Below the pieces are notes generated by a model. That model saw nothing but the letters and a program-made list of their open reading frames with translations, was not told the DNA's origin and did no database searches. Positions 35,762 to 45,874 of a DNA stretch of 64,000 nucleotides are shown here, in pieces. Position 1 is the stretch's first letter. Each line of letters starts with the position of its first letter. The position numbers were made by a program, and so were the translations under genes. Source of the DNA: Bacteroidota bacterium. Lineage in GTDB: Bacteria > Bacteroidota > Bacteroidia > JAFLBG01. The stretch is taken from positions 62,001-126,000 of the forward strand of contig JAFLBG010000002.1 in the NCBI GenBank assembly GCA_017303975.1, given 5' to 3'.

Positions 35762-37435
35762 AGGATTTGGATATACCGATACGTTCATTGAACTTTCTTC
35801 CAAACCTGTTTTATAGGCTACATTATTGTTCTCTTCTATTTGCTCTTCTGGAGATAAAGCAGTACCACTTAAAGTGTACTTTATTACTACATCAGCAGCT
35901 CCTTTTGCTACAGAAAATTTAGACAATGGGTTATTAACTAAATCTTTGTACGTATTTAATGAATGCCCATCACCTAGATTAGCAAATAGATACACCTCAT
36001 TTTTATTTGCAATAATAGTTGGAAAAGATTGAATTGGCTTTGATGGATTAACATTAAAAATGCTGTTTTTCCAAATCCTGGTAATTGAGTTTCCTGCCGT
36101 ATTCAACTTCGACATATAAAGTCCATCATTCACTATGCAAGACAAATAGGCATTATTTTTTGAGTCTATAAAAAAACTTAATTCATCCACGGAACTTTCT
36201 GGACCCTTTATACCATATTTTGTTTCGGAATAAACTGTTTTTAAAGTACCTAATTTATCGTATTTAGCTACAAATAATTTCAGACTATCTTTCACTGGTC
36301 CGTGTAGAGTTTTAGTAGCCGACAAATCTATACTAGTGTTAAATCCTCCCCATGACTGATCACCTAAAATACCTGAAACAAATATATTACCTTGCTTATC
36401 AACATTTGTTCTAAGAAAAAAATCTTGTGTCAACGATAAATTAACTGTTCGTGTAAATGAATTAGTCCATAACAATTGCATACTAGGAGAGTATTTCGCA
36501 ATGTATCTTCCCGGTAGTCCGTTTAGCTTTTGTGCACCAGATTGTTTCGCATCAAAATCTACGCTAGTTTGACTTTGATTGAATCCATGACCAAAATCAA
36601 CTCCCGAAATAATAAAATTTTTGCTTCCATCAAAAAATATTCCATCAACAGAAAACTCTTCGCCATATGAAACTATTTTATTACTATTAATAAATTTCAA
36701 ATTTGAATCGTACTTAACAATTCCAACATCATTTGGCCCTAAAATCACTTGCTTAGTAGAAGAAAGTGGATCTATTAAATAACCATTTACTGCAGAAGTA
36801 TAATTTGTGAACACAATTGCTAACGATCCGTTTACATCAACAGCTGCAGTAGACATAGCAAAACTTCCAGGATACATCACATCTGGTTTCAGGAATAATG
36901 ATTTTATCAATGTTCCATTTTCATTAATCTTTAACACAAAAAGGTCGTCCACATCAATACCCTCAGTAATTGCACTAGGAGTATTTGTAGAAGTAAATGA
37001 AGTGTTTTGATATTTTATCTTGCCAGAAAAGCTTCCAATTATATATAAACCTTTCTGCTTCCCTATTGGAACTATCTTAACAATAGATATGCCCCCATAT
37101 TTACTTACCAAGGTTAAATTATTCACCCAATCAAGAGCGCCAGTATTAGATGAGTATGCAGCAACAACAGCACCACTTTTCATTACTTTTCCTACACCTG
37201 GATCAAAATCTTTCAAAGTTTTCTCATCAAATCCAAATCTGTAAATTTTATTAGACAACGTATCGATAACAGCCTCAGATGAGGATTGATAATCGTTAAC
37301 ACCCTCAAAATAAGTGAATGGACTATTATTCAATTGAGTTCGCCACGCAACAGATGCTTGCGCATTAATTTCATTTTTTGCTGAAGCCGCTAGTAGCAAT
37401 GCTAGTGCAGCCAATTTAATTGTTTGCTTTTTCAT
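35558..37435 (-). CDS. Type A array paralogue 3: SBBP/propeller-like secreted protein with T9SS type A CTD
   Basis: This 625-residue protein is the promoter-proximal member of the array. Its signal peptide has drifted (MKKQTIKLAALALLLAASAK), the body shares the propeller pattern (VAKYDKLGTLKTVYSE, AKYSPSMQLLWTNSF) with many substitutions relative to paralogues 1 and 2, and the CTD from about 545 combines the first half of paralogue 1 (GLEESSMNVSVYPNP) with the second half of paralogue 2. It is thus the sequence that links both mosaics, either as donor or as a recombination product. Upstream lies a 323-base gap that must hold the array promoter. Confidence 0.85.
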   Translation of the reverse strand: MKKQTIKLAALALLLAASAKNEINAQASVAWRTQLNNSPFTYFEGVNDYQSSSEAVIDTLSNKIYRFGFDEKTLKDFDPGVGKVMKSGAVVAAYSSNTGALDWVNNLTLVSKYGGISIVKIVPIGKQKGLYIIGSFSGKIKYQNTSFTSTNTPSAITEGIDVDDLFVLKINENGTLIKSLFLKPDVMYPGSFAMSTAAVDVNGSLAIVFTNYTSAVNGYLIDPLSSTKQVILGPNDVGIVKYDSNLKFINSNKIVSYGEEFSVDGIFFDGSKNFIISGVDFGHGFNQSQTSVDFDAKQSGAQKLNGLPGRYIAKYSPSMQLLWTNSFTRTVNLSLTQDFFLRTNVDKQGNIFVSGILGDQSWGGFNTSIDLSATKTLHGPVKDSLKLFVAKYDKLGTLKTVYSETKYGIKGPESSVDELSFFIDSKNNAYLSCIVNDGLYMSKLNTAGNSITRIWKNSIFNVNPSKPIQSFPTIIANKNEVYLFANLGDGHSLNTYKDLVNNPLSKFSVAKGAADVVIKYTLSGTALSPEEQIEENNNVAYKTGLEESSMNVSVYPNPATDFVTIKVESTENTTATIYNYSGVAVKTIALAETETKVNISELPAGMYFVEVVSNGNKEVKKVIKQ

Positions 37436-37758
37436 GGTTTTGGTTTAAGTTTATGCTGCAAATAAACTACCAAAAGGATATCTGTGTCAAAGCAAAAAAA
37501 AAGTAGATAAGCTTGAATTAATAGGGCAACTGCTTACAATAGTTTGAAAATCAGGAAAGTAAAAATTGATGATTAGATTTAATATCATTTTTCTTTTTTT
37601 CACAAACTCTATTTATTAACACTTGAATTGAATAAAATTAATGGGTGCACAAATACACGTGTTTTACTTAACATTCATTAAAATTCCGAGGGAGTATTTG
37701 GGGAGTTAAAAACACAATTTAACTCAAATTGAATATGAGAACTAGTTTATAGCGGTCA
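37436..37758. other. Gap upstream of the type A array
   Basis: These 323 AT-rich bases follow the 3' end of a type B gene and precede the type A array. The only recognisable item is CTTAAACCAAAACC just before the ATG on the - strand, shared by all three array genes and probably part of the leader/RBS. No ORF or hairpin is clear. Confidence 0.4.
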
Positions 37759-40104
37759 CTACCTAATGACACTTACGTGTCCTATATAGTTATGGTGTTT
37801 ACCAAAAATGTCTGTTAGTTGTACTTTCCATACATACACATCTTCTTGCACATTTTCTAATACATTATTTACTCTACCATTCCACGGAACCGCTGTTTCG
37901 GGAGAATTGGTTTTGTGTGTAGTATAGATCATTTGCCCCCAACGATCGTATATCCATAACTGGTATTCGGCTATACCTATTCCTGCTCCATTTAACAAAT
38001 CATTAATTCCATCGCTATTTGGAGTGAAAGAATTGGGAACATAAAAACCAAAATCTTCTGTGATTGTTAAACATTGCTCGGTTGTATCTTTACAAGTATG
38101 TGCATTTTCTACTACCAATAGCACACAAATCCTACCTGTATCATCAAACGTTTTAAACATATTCCAACTAACACTATCTGGCCCCTCCCCTTCAATACTC
38201 CACTTCCACTTACTTGCATCGGTAGATGTATTTTTAATTTCTACTATAGGGTTGGTTATAGATACTACGCTGGATGATAGGCTAAAGTCTGCATTAGGAG
38301 AATTGTACACAGTAATTTGATTGGGAATAACTGATGTTGATTGACACCCATTTATATCCTTTACAGATACAGTTGTACTATAAACTCCTGGTTCTGTATA
38401 ACAATGCATGGGAGTATATAATGTACTAGTGCCACCATCTCCAAAACTCCAAAAGGTATTTATTAGATTTTGAGTAGATGTACTTATGCTAAAAGTACTG
38501 CATAACAAGGGACAACCAGATGATACATCACTAGTATAGGTTACAACCGGTAGTGCATTTACTGTTATACTTTGCAATGCTGATGCAATACAACCATTTG
38601 CATCTGTTACTTCTAGGGTTACTATTTGAGTACTATCAGGGGCTATTGTAATTACAGAATTAGTACAAGCTCCATTATTCCAGTTATAAGAAAATGGGGC
38701 TGTTCCTCCTGTTGCACTTGAACCTATTACAATACTATCTCCTGCACATAAACTACTTGCGCCTGAAGTTGTTGCTATTAATACCAGCGGCTCTGATACC
38801 GTAAAGCTATCTACATCAAAACAACCCACTTGGTCAGTTACGGTAACTGAATAAACTCCATATTGCAAAAAAAACAATGAATCGTTCTCTTCGCTTGTCC
38901 CTAACCAAGAATAATCTATGACACCTGTTCCTCCTTGAGTTGAAGCCCATACCATTCCATCACTTCCACCATAGCAACTTACACTTTTTCCTGATATTGT
39001 TAATTGTGGCCCAGGAGTGTTGGTTATGGTATATACAGAAATTAGTTTACACAAAGCACTATCACTTACCTCTACCGCATATGTTCCAGATGACATACCC
39101 GTTTGGTTAGATCCAATTGCATTTGTAGACCAACTGTAATGATAATTGCCTACACCTCCGGTTGCAGATAAACTAATTGCGCCATCTGCTCTATTACAAA
39201 ATGTGGAAGTAACAGTTGATGTAATAGCTATTACAGGTGGTTGTGCTATTGCTACCGAATCAACAAATAGTGCACCAACAGAATCGGTTACTGTTACGTA
39301 ATATTTTCCTGCGCATAAGTTTGATATACTATCAGTTGTTTGTCCTCCGGGTTGCCATAAATAACTATAGGGTGCAACTCCTCCATACATCTTTATTTGT
39401 GCTGTTCCATCGCAACTTGAATTACAGGTTACATCGGTTTTCTTAATCTCTTTTTCTGATACGATGCAACTCATATTGTCAATCCCACAATATGTCCACC
39501 CAAGATAAGGATTGTAACTAGAAGAATTGCAAATTGCTTTTGGATTAATTACTTGACCATTATACCCCATGGTTAAATAACACCATGTTTGGGTAGGGGT
39601 AAACTTAAATTCAACACTCTTCCAACTTGTATTATTAATAATTGTGTCAAAAAGAAGTTCTGCCTGATGATTACAATTATTCCCCCCCCAAATGGCAAAC
39701 TTTGGAAACATACACGTATCCGCATTTTGCTGATAATAAAAAAGTAAGACTAGGTCGATAGTAAATTTATACTCTACACCTGCCTTCAAACACCCAGGAA
39801 CTGGCTGACAAACCCTTTCCCACCAACTTCCAGAATAATCGCCAGTTAGACCTTGAAATGTATTTCCTAATGATGCCGGCATAGTTATTCCCCAATGGCC
39901 AGGCAAAATATCTGGAGTAGCTCCATTAGCAGTATGCCACCCTGGAGCTGGACTATGCATTGTGGGAACTCCCTCAAAATCACTATTTGTTAAACATATT
40001 TTTTGAGCACATAGATTAGAAATGTTTAAATGATAAAACAAGATGAAAATTATTACTCGAGAACCTATTCTAGAAATCAATAATTGACTTTTAAATTTAT
40101 ACAT
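37759..40104 (-). CDS. Secreted jelly-roll/SprB-repeat/PKD protein with T9SS type B CTD
   Basis: This 781-residue protein has a signal region (about 12-34), then a cysteine-rich jelly-roll-like domain (35-215) starting KICLTNSDFEG and ending WTYCGIDNMSC, similar to carbohydrate-binding modules. Three to four SprB repeats follow (about 220-520, e.g. DVTCNSSCDGTAQIKMYGG), then a PKD domain with FWSFGDGGTS, and a type B CTD (about 690-781) with PNSFTPNSDGINDL and IYDRWGQ. The end, DIFGKHHNYIGHVSVIR, groups with the 1302-residue giant and the orphan remnant. It is divergent from the first helical-protein gene, sharing a 231-base promoter region. Confidence 0.88.
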   Translation of the reverse strand: MYKFKSQLLISRIGSRVIIFILFYHLNISNLCAQKICLTNSDFEGVPTMHSPAPGWHTANGATPDILPGHWGITMPASLGNTFQGLTGDYSGSWWERVCQPVPGCLKAGVEYKFTIDLVLLFYYQQNADTCMFPKFAIWGGNNCNHQAELLFDTIINNTSWKSVEFKFTPTQTWCYLTMGYNGQVINPKAICNSSSYNPYLGWTYCGIDNMSCIVSEKEIKKTDVTCNSSCDGTAQIKMYGGVAPYSYLWQPGGQTTDSISNLCAGKYYVTVTDSVGALFVDSVAIAQPPVIAITSTVTSTFCNRADGAISLSATGGVGNYHYSWSTNAIGSNQTGMSSGTYAVEVSDSALCKLISVYTITNTPGPQLTISGKSVSCYGGSDGMVWASTQGGTGVIDYSWLGTSEENDSLFFLQYGVYSVTVTDQVGCFDVDSFTVSEPLVLIATTSGASSLCAGDSIVIGSSATGGTAPFSYNWNNGACTNSVITIAPDSTQIVTLEVTDANGCIASALQSITVNALPVVTYTSDVSSGCPLLCSTFSISTSTQNLINTFWSFGDGGTSTLYTPMHCYTEPGVYSTTVSVKDINGCQSTSVIPNQITVYNSPNADFSLSSSVVSITNPIVEIKNTSTDASKWKWSIEGEGPDSVSWNMFKTFDDTGRICVLLVVENAHTCKDTTEQCLTITEDFGFYVPNSFTPNSDGINDLLNGAGIGIAEYQLWIYDRWGQMIYTTHKTNSPETAVPWNGRVNNVLENVQEDVYVWKVQLTDIFGKHHNYIGHVSVIR

Positions 40105-40335
40105 CTAGATAATAATATTGTATGCTTCAATATAACTTAGCATATAAAAGAAAGCTCATCAATATTTTAGAAAATAAGGTTATACAACCCCAAAAAATAA
40201 ACATAACAACCTAACAATCTGTCTGTTGAATCAAAATAAATTAAATTACATAACATGCAATACTAATCAACAAAAAAGCTTATACAAGCGTTTAACTAAT
40301 TTCTAACAAGGTATTTTTCCTAAATTGAAGTAATA

Positions 40336-41850
40336 ATGGCAAACATAAACAATGACTTATTTGAATTAATAAAATCTCTTACTAATGCAGAGATTAAACA
40401 ATTCTATTTTTTTTGTAAAAATCAGGGGCATAAAGAGGAAAAACAGTATTTAGTTTTGTTTGAAGAGCTTAGAAAAGCAAGTTTTTATGATGAAGAACAT
40501 ACAAAAGAAAAACTAAAAAAAGTAATTAAAAATTATGCTGTTTTAAAAAACTACCTATTTGACCTCATCATCAAAAGCTTTATGCTTGATTTTACCAGTA
40601 GCAATCCAATATTTGAGTTAAACAAATCTTTAGTAGAAATAGAAATATTAAGAGGCAAAGGGCTTTTAAAAAGAAGTAATCATTTAATAGAATTGACAAA
40701 AAAGAAAGCACATGAGTGCGAAGAATATCAGATTGTGATTCAACTTATAGACCAGCAACTGAAAAATATATTTTTCAAAGGGCAGTTTAATAAAACAACA
40801 TATTCTAAATTAATTGAAGAAAGAAGAACAGCAAATGACTTTTTATTTAGAAAAAACAAATTACATATACTCGTAAATGATTTGATTTTCTTAGAAAACA
40901 CTACATCATTCATTGCCCCTAATTTCACAAAAAGAATAAATGAAATAAAAGAAGAATTACTAGCACTCCTAAATCAGCAGCCTAACCCTGTTTTTGTTGA
41001 TATCATTTGCCTAGAAAACCTCTCCTTGATAGAGGCAAGAACAGAAGCTTTTGAAGAAGCAATAAAACACATAAGTGAATTACAAAAGAAATTCAAACAA
41101 CTTTCAGAAAAGCTTTTTTTATTTAAACAGTTTCATTACAAATACTTCAACTCTATTTTGAATAAATTTTTTTATGAAATTCGCCTCAAAAAAATAGAGC
41201 AAGCTACAGTCTCCATCCATGAATTGGAGTCTACTGGTAGTTATTACAATAATAAACCCGAAAGCAATGCCATTTTATCTGACTTAACATTTGCAAAATG
41301 CTTTTACATGCTTTCTACTGGGAAATTTAATACGTACGAACTAAATGAATTTGACTCGCTAAATACCCCTAATAAAGTTTCTGCATCAATGCAACAAAAC
41401 AGATCGTTTTTAATATATGCAACTTTATTATTATTCAAAAAAGAACTCAAAAAACTAACGCGTATTTTTTTTCAAATTGAAACAAGTGATACTCAAGTTT
41501 TCTCTGGTCAATTTTCAGGTGGCACATTATTGATATACGCTACTCTACAATTTGAAAAAGGGGATTACGAAGAGTTACTCAGATTAAAAAAACTAGCATT
41601 AAAAAACACAATCACTAATGAGCAAAGTGTACTCTACTGGATTGATAGTTTATTACAGCTCCTAAATGAGGGAATAAACGCTCTACCTATCAAACTAATG
41701 CAATTATCTCAAGCGATTAATAGCAATAACAACAAGACTTTATTGTCACAATATTTTTTAACGGACTGGCTTGAAAGCAAAATTCAGAACAGACCTATTG
41801 AGGAAATATTATCACAAAAAATATTAAAAGATAAAAACAGCTCTACCTAA
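40336..41850 (+). CDS. Uncharacterised helical cytoplasmic protein, paralogue 1
   Basis: This 504-residue protein lacks a signal peptide and membrane segments and is almost all alpha-helical, with a spacing that suggests TPR-like or HAT-like repeats. The N-terminus has DLFELIKSLTNAEIKQFYFF, then YLVLFEELRK, then IKNYAVLKNYLFDLIIKSF. This pattern recurs in the second + strand gene of the island and, as I recall, in uncharacterised Bacteroidota proteins; no function is known to me. It is one of two genes facing the other way in a 37-kb block of - strand secreted-protein genes. The last 8 bases overlap the 3' end of the 1302-residue giant. A regulatory or chaperone-like role for surface proteins is speculative. 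Confidence 0.75.
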   Translation: MANINNDLFELIKSLTNAEIKQFYFFCKNQGHKEEKQYLVLFEELRKASFYDEEHTKEKLKKVIKNYAVLKNYLFDLIIKSFMLDFTSSNPIFELNKSLVEIEILRGKGLLKRSNHLIELTKKKAHECEEYQIVIQLIDQQLKNIFFKGQFNKTTYSKLIEERRTANDFLFRKNKLHILVNDLIFLENTTSFIAPNFTKRINEIKEELLALLNQQPNPVFVDIICLENLSLIEARTEAFEEAIKHISELQKKFKQLSEKLFLFKQFHYKYFNSILNKFFYEIRLKKIEQATVSIHELESTGSYYNNKPESNAILSDLTFAKCFYMLSTGKFNTYELNEFDSLNTPNKVSASMQQNRSFLIYATLLLFKKELKKLTRIFFQIETSDTQVFSGQFSGGTLLIYATLQFEKGDYEELLRLKKLALKNTITNEQSVLYWIDSLLQLLNEGINALPIKLMQLSQAINSNNNKTLLSQYFLTDWLESKIQNRPIEEILSQKILKDKNSST

Positions 41851-44800
41851 TCACACTTACATGTCCAACGTAGTTATGGTGTTTACCAAAAATGTCTGTT
41901 AGTTGTACTTTCCAGACATACACATCCTGTTGTACTATTTCTAAAATATTATTGACTCTGCCATTCCATGGAACGGCCGTTTCCGGTGAATATGTTTTGT
42001 GTGTGGTATAAAGCATCTGTCCCCAACGATTGTAAATCCATAACTGGTATTCGGCTATGCCAATTCCCCAACCATTGAACAAATCATTAATTCCATCGCT
42101 ATTCGGAGTGAATGAGTTTGGAATATAAAACGCAAAATTAGGATTAACAGTTATACATTGAGAAGTGCTATCAATGCAACCTTTCTGGGATATTGCAATC
42201 AATTTGGTACAAAAGTAGCCTGTATCGGGATAGCTGTACGAAGGATTAACAATTGTACTTGTTGATTGAGAATTATCGCCAAAATTCCACAGGTACGATA
42301 CCGCATTGGTACTTTCGTTGGAATAATTAACATTTGCATTTAACACATCTGTGCTATACGATGATGGCGTAAATGCCGCTTGTGGTAATCCATACACAGT
42401 TATAGAGTTAGTGCTGCTGATGTTATTTGAACAACCATTGTTATCTATCACCGTAACTGAATACGAGTAGCTGCCCGAATTGGCAAAGCATTGTGTAGCA
42501 TTGCTCATAGTGCTTTGCGAGCCATCGCTAAAATACCATTGTACTTGTTGAGTATTATCTGTAGTGTTGGCAAGCTTTACACACAAAGGTGCGCAGCCTG
42601 CTGTATCTTGTGCTGTATAACTTACCTGCGGCAAAGCATGCCAAGTGAGCGTACTGGAATAACTGGCAGTACAATTCCTACTATCTGTTACTGTTACTTG
42701 ATATGCTGTAGTTGTATTTACTAGCGTAGAAACGGTATTGGTAATAGAACTAAATGGTGTCCACTGGTAAGCAAAGCCACCATTGCCTCCTGTTGGTACA
42801 GCCGTTAAATTGCTTGTTCGTCCGGCACAAGCAGCGCTATCACCTGTTGTTGTTATAATTAATGCGGGTGGCTCTGTAATACTTATTGTTGCAGTATTTG
42901 TACAACCATTGCCATCTGCTACGGTTACGCTATACGTATTAGCGCTAACATTAGAAAGTGTGTTTGTAGTTTCTCCGTTACTCCAATTGTAAGAATAGGG
43001 GGCAAATGTATTTTGTCCTGCCACAGCAGCACTTCCATCACTCAGCGAATTACACGATACGGGAACAATAGTTGTTGTAGCAATACTTGGTAGCGCATTT
43101 ACAGTAAGTGTGTAGGGTAATGTATAAGGACAGCCTTGTGTGGTGTTGCCGCTTACTGTATACGTAACACTAGTGGGAGGATTGGCAATAACTGTTGTAC
43201 TTGTGGCAGTATTTAAATTACTCGCAGGACTCCAGTTGGCAGTACTTACACCCTTAACTTCTAGTATTGATAGGCTTCCTGTACAAAGTACACTATCTCC
43301 ACTAATAGTAACATTATTATTCGGAATGGAAACGGTTACACTTTTGAAAACACTGTCGGTATTGCAAACAGAGCTAATAATTAGCTTAACTTGATAGGTG
43401 CCACTACTACTGTAGCTTACCTGTGGGTTAAAAGAAGTAGACGAACTTGGCGTGCCTCCTTGAAAACTCCATACAAAATTAGTACCACTCGGATCGCAGT
43501 AATGGTGTGGCGTATAGTTCACTTGCACCGAACACCCTTGCGGAACCACTGTGGTATCAAAGGTTACATCGCTGTACGTATCGTCACCACAGTTTAAGGC
43601 GCAAATTCGGCCAATAACCAAATCTTCAAAGCCGCCAGCATGTGTGGGTTGAAAGGAGTTTGCTGTTGTAGGATAACCACCTTGACCTGCATTTACAAAA
43701 TAAATAAATCCGTTCTTTACTTTAATATCGCCACGCACATCTCCGTTATCCCAGTCATCTTCATCCGGACCACCTAAGTAAGTAGAGCATAAATAATCGC
43801 CTGTAAGTCCATCAAATTTTGCTATGTAATGATCTTCTATGCCTCCAAATGTATTCTGATAACCACAAGAGCTAGTAGTTATACTGGCTTCAAAATCTTC
43901 GTACTCGCCAAATATATAGGGATTGCCGTTAGCATCAAGAGTTAAAAATGGGAAAAGTTCTCTATCAGATGTTCCAAACGCTGTGGACCACAGAATAGAG
44001 CCATTAGCATTTAACTTAACTAAATACAAGTCTGTCCCTCCTTGAAAAGGATTATTAGTTGGAGGGGAACACGTATAAGCGCCATCTGCAGTTGTTGAAA
44101 CGACTATATCATTTGAGGCATTACACTGAACATCGGGAAAGTTTCCTGGTATCATAGTAGACCAAACAATATTTCCGATAGCATCCATCTTTACACAAAA
44201 ACTTTCGAAAACGTTTGTACTGCAACCAAATGGATTGATGGTTGTTGGATATAATCCTAATGGTTGTCCTACTAATACAATATTATTCAATGCATCTGCT
44301 GCTACTGCCTTTGATTCAGAACCCACAACAGCACTATAAAAATTTGCAAATACAATATTTCCCAACTTGTCGAATTTAGAAACGAATGCATTCCCTTTGG
44401 TATTTCCGGGATTTATGCTTTGAGTTGAAGATATGGGTAAACTATCCATAGCTGTACCACAAAAAACAATGTTATCATTTTGATCGATGGCAAGATCAGA
44501 AGAATAACCATCAATGTATGCCATAGCTCCTTGCCCTGAAATAAAAGCACGATAATAAGAGCTCCAATTAAGAATACCGGCAGAGTTTAATTGAAATAAA
44601 AAATAACAAAATACACCCATAGGATTAGAGCTTTGAAAAGCTCCTAAAGTGACAGGTAAGTTTAGAGAATTCGTAATGCCAAGTATAGATAGATTGTTTT
44701 GACTGTCGTGAGCAATTGCTTTTGACACTTCAAACTTGCTACCCCCAAAGTAGGTTGCCCAATTTCTACTACCTGTATTTGAAAAACTTGCAACCACAAT

Positions 44801-45751
44801 CTCTTTTGTACCGGAACTAGAGTTGTTTACCACTTGAAAGGCTCCAACAGAAACTGGGAAACCGTTAGAGAATGTAGTTCCTGAGGTAATTAAATTATTC
44901 AAGTTATCAGCAGTAATTGTATTTGCGTAATCCATTCCACTGCCGCCCATAAATGTTATCCAGGCGCTACTAGGGTCTATTACTAACGAATAATTTTTAT
45001 TGTATGCCCCCACAGAAAAAGAAAGAAAAAAAGATTGCTCCTTCGATTCGTCTTTTTTTACTATATACTGCATAGCTACATCCTGTATAGTTCCATCAAT
45101 AGTTTGATACACTTTGGGCATCCACTCTTCTATCGTGCCTACCGATGTTTCGATATACAGCCTACCATTTACTTCTTTTATGTTATCGACACCTGTATAG
45201 TTTAGTTGTATGTCATTTACTTCTCCACCCGGATTTACAACCATGTCATATTTAATTCCATTCGCTTTGTTTCCATACGCTACAAAATCAATGTTGTTGT
45301 AAATGTTTTCGTAGGTTACTTTATTAAAGCCCTTTACATGCGTTATTCCTGTTGGGCAGTGCGCATAGTAATAATTAGTATAGCCTTCTACTTCTTGTTC
45401 TTTTCTTGTTTGAAAGGCGTTGTTAGCTCCTACAAAATTAACATCTACCCTGCAACCGTTTATTGGTCTGGTATCTGGACCAGCACCTAATTTTTCTTCT
45501 TCGCTAGCAAATGTGCGCACTAAATTTTCTAACAGTACATAGCTAATTCCCGTTTGACGCAAGTACACTTTGTTGCCACCTCCATCACCTACAAACAATA
45601 CATCGGGACGCAGGTTTTGGTTCATATCCACTACCTGTCCCTTGTTCTCAATAAAGTTCATGCCATTTCCTCGCAAGGCAGTAGATGTTTCAGAAGTATT
45701 TCCTACGCAATAATTGCAAATAAAAAAAAGAAGAAGATATCTGAACTGCAT
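41843..45751 (-). CDS. Giant secreted SBBP/PKD/SprB-repeat protein with T9SS type B CTD
   Basis: The ATG at 45751 gives 1302 residues (an upstream TTG is possible). After the signal peptide comes a domain starting FIENKGQVVD (about 35-265), the DUF7948-type N-terminus found with SBBP beta-propellers. SBBP repeats follow (270-720: GSGMDYANTITAD, WATYFGGSKFEVSKAIA), then a PKD domain with FVWSFQGGTPS, Ig-like and two SprB-type repeats (SVTVADGNGC, QVTVTDSRNC), two more PKD domains (YFSDGS, YLWNFGDNS) and the CTD (about 1210-1302) ending DIFGKHHNYVGHVSVIR. It should be a long surface adhesin. It overlaps tail-to-tail with helical paralogue 1 by 8 bases. Confidence 0.9.
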   Translation of the reverse strand: MQFRYLLLFFICNYCVGNTSETSTALRGNGMNFIENKGQVVDMNQNLRPDVLFVGDGGGNKVYLRQTGISYVLLENLVRTFASEEEKLGAGPDTRPINGCRVDVNFVGANNAFQTRKEQEVEGYTNYYYAHCPTGITHVKGFNKVTYENIYNNIDFVAYGNKANGIKYDMVVNPGGEVNDIQLNYTGVDNIKEVNGRLYIETSVGTIEEWMPKVYQTIDGTIQDVAMQYIVKKDESKEQSFFLSFSVGAYNKNYSLVIDPSSAWITFMGGSGMDYANTITADNLNNLITSGTTFSNGFPVSVGAFQVVNNSSSGTKEIVVASFSNTGSRNWATYFGGSKFEVSKAIAHDSQNNLSILGITNSLNLPVTLGAFQSSNPMGVFCYFLFQLNSAGILNWSSYYRAFISGQGAMAYIDGYSSDLAIDQNDNIVFCGTAMDSLPISSTQSINPGNTKGNAFVSKFDKLGNIVFANFYSAVVGSESKAVAADALNNIVLVGQPLGLYPTTINPFGCSTNVFESFCVKMDAIGNIVWSTMIPGNFPDVQCNASNDIVVSTTADGAYTCSPPTNNPFQGGTDLYLVKLNANGSILWSTAFGTSDRELFPFLTLDANGNPYIFGEYEDFEASITTSSCGYQNTFGGIEDHYIAKFDGLTGDYLCSTYLGGPDEDDWDNGDVRGDIKVKNGFIYFVNAGQGGYPTTANSFQPTHAGGFEDLVIGRICALNCGDDTYSDVTFDTTVVPQGCSVQVNYTPHHYCDPSGTNFVWSFQGGTPSSSTSFNPQVSYSSSGTYQVKLIISSVCNTDSVFKSVTVSIPNNNVTISGDSVLCTGSLSILEVKGVSTANWSPASNLNTATSTTVIANPPTSVTYTVSGNTTQGCPYTLPYTLTVNALPSIATTTIVPVSCNSLSDGSAAVAGQNTFAPYSYNWSNGETTNTLSNVSANTYSVTVADGNGCTNTATISITEPPALIITTTGDSAACAGRTSNLTAVPTGGNGGFAYQWTPFSSITNTVSTLVNTTTAYQVTVTDSRNCTASYSSTLTWHALPQVSYTAQDTAGCAPLCVKLANTTDNTQQVQWYFSDGSQSTMSNATQCFANSGSYSYSVTVIDNNGCSNNISSTNSITVYGLPQAAFTPSSYSTDVLNANVNYSNESTNAVSYLWNFGDNSQSTSTIVNPSYSYPDTGYFCTKLIAISQKGCIDSTSQCITVNPNFAFYIPNSFTPNSDGINDLFNGWGIGIAEYQLWIYNRWGQMLYTTHKTYSPETAVPWNGRVNNILEIVQQDVYVWKVQLTDIFGKHHNYVGHVSVIR

Positions 45752-45850
45752 AGTTGTCAAAATAGCTTAGAAAAGAAATTATACCAATTTAATTTTTGTA
45801 TTAAATATGCTATTCTTACAGTTAAAATAAACACAAAACAATGATAATGA

Positions 45851-45871
45851 ACTTATTAAAATTTAATAAGT
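45851..45871 (-). terminator. AT-rich hairpin after the 605-residue type B gene
   Basis: ACTTATTAAA pairs with TTTAATAAGT around one or a few loop bases, just beyond the stop of the 605-residue protein gene. It is all A/T except two G-C pairs, so it is a weak terminator candidate. Confidence 0.3.
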
Positions 45872-45874
45872 GAG

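Noticed and set aside
31508-37435. Diversity-generating retroelement as the cause of constant ends and variable bodies
   Set aside because: There is no reverse transcriptase, template repeat or adenine-biased variation in the window. The variable part is a whole 1.6-kb propeller body, not a short CTD stretch. Recombination explains it better.
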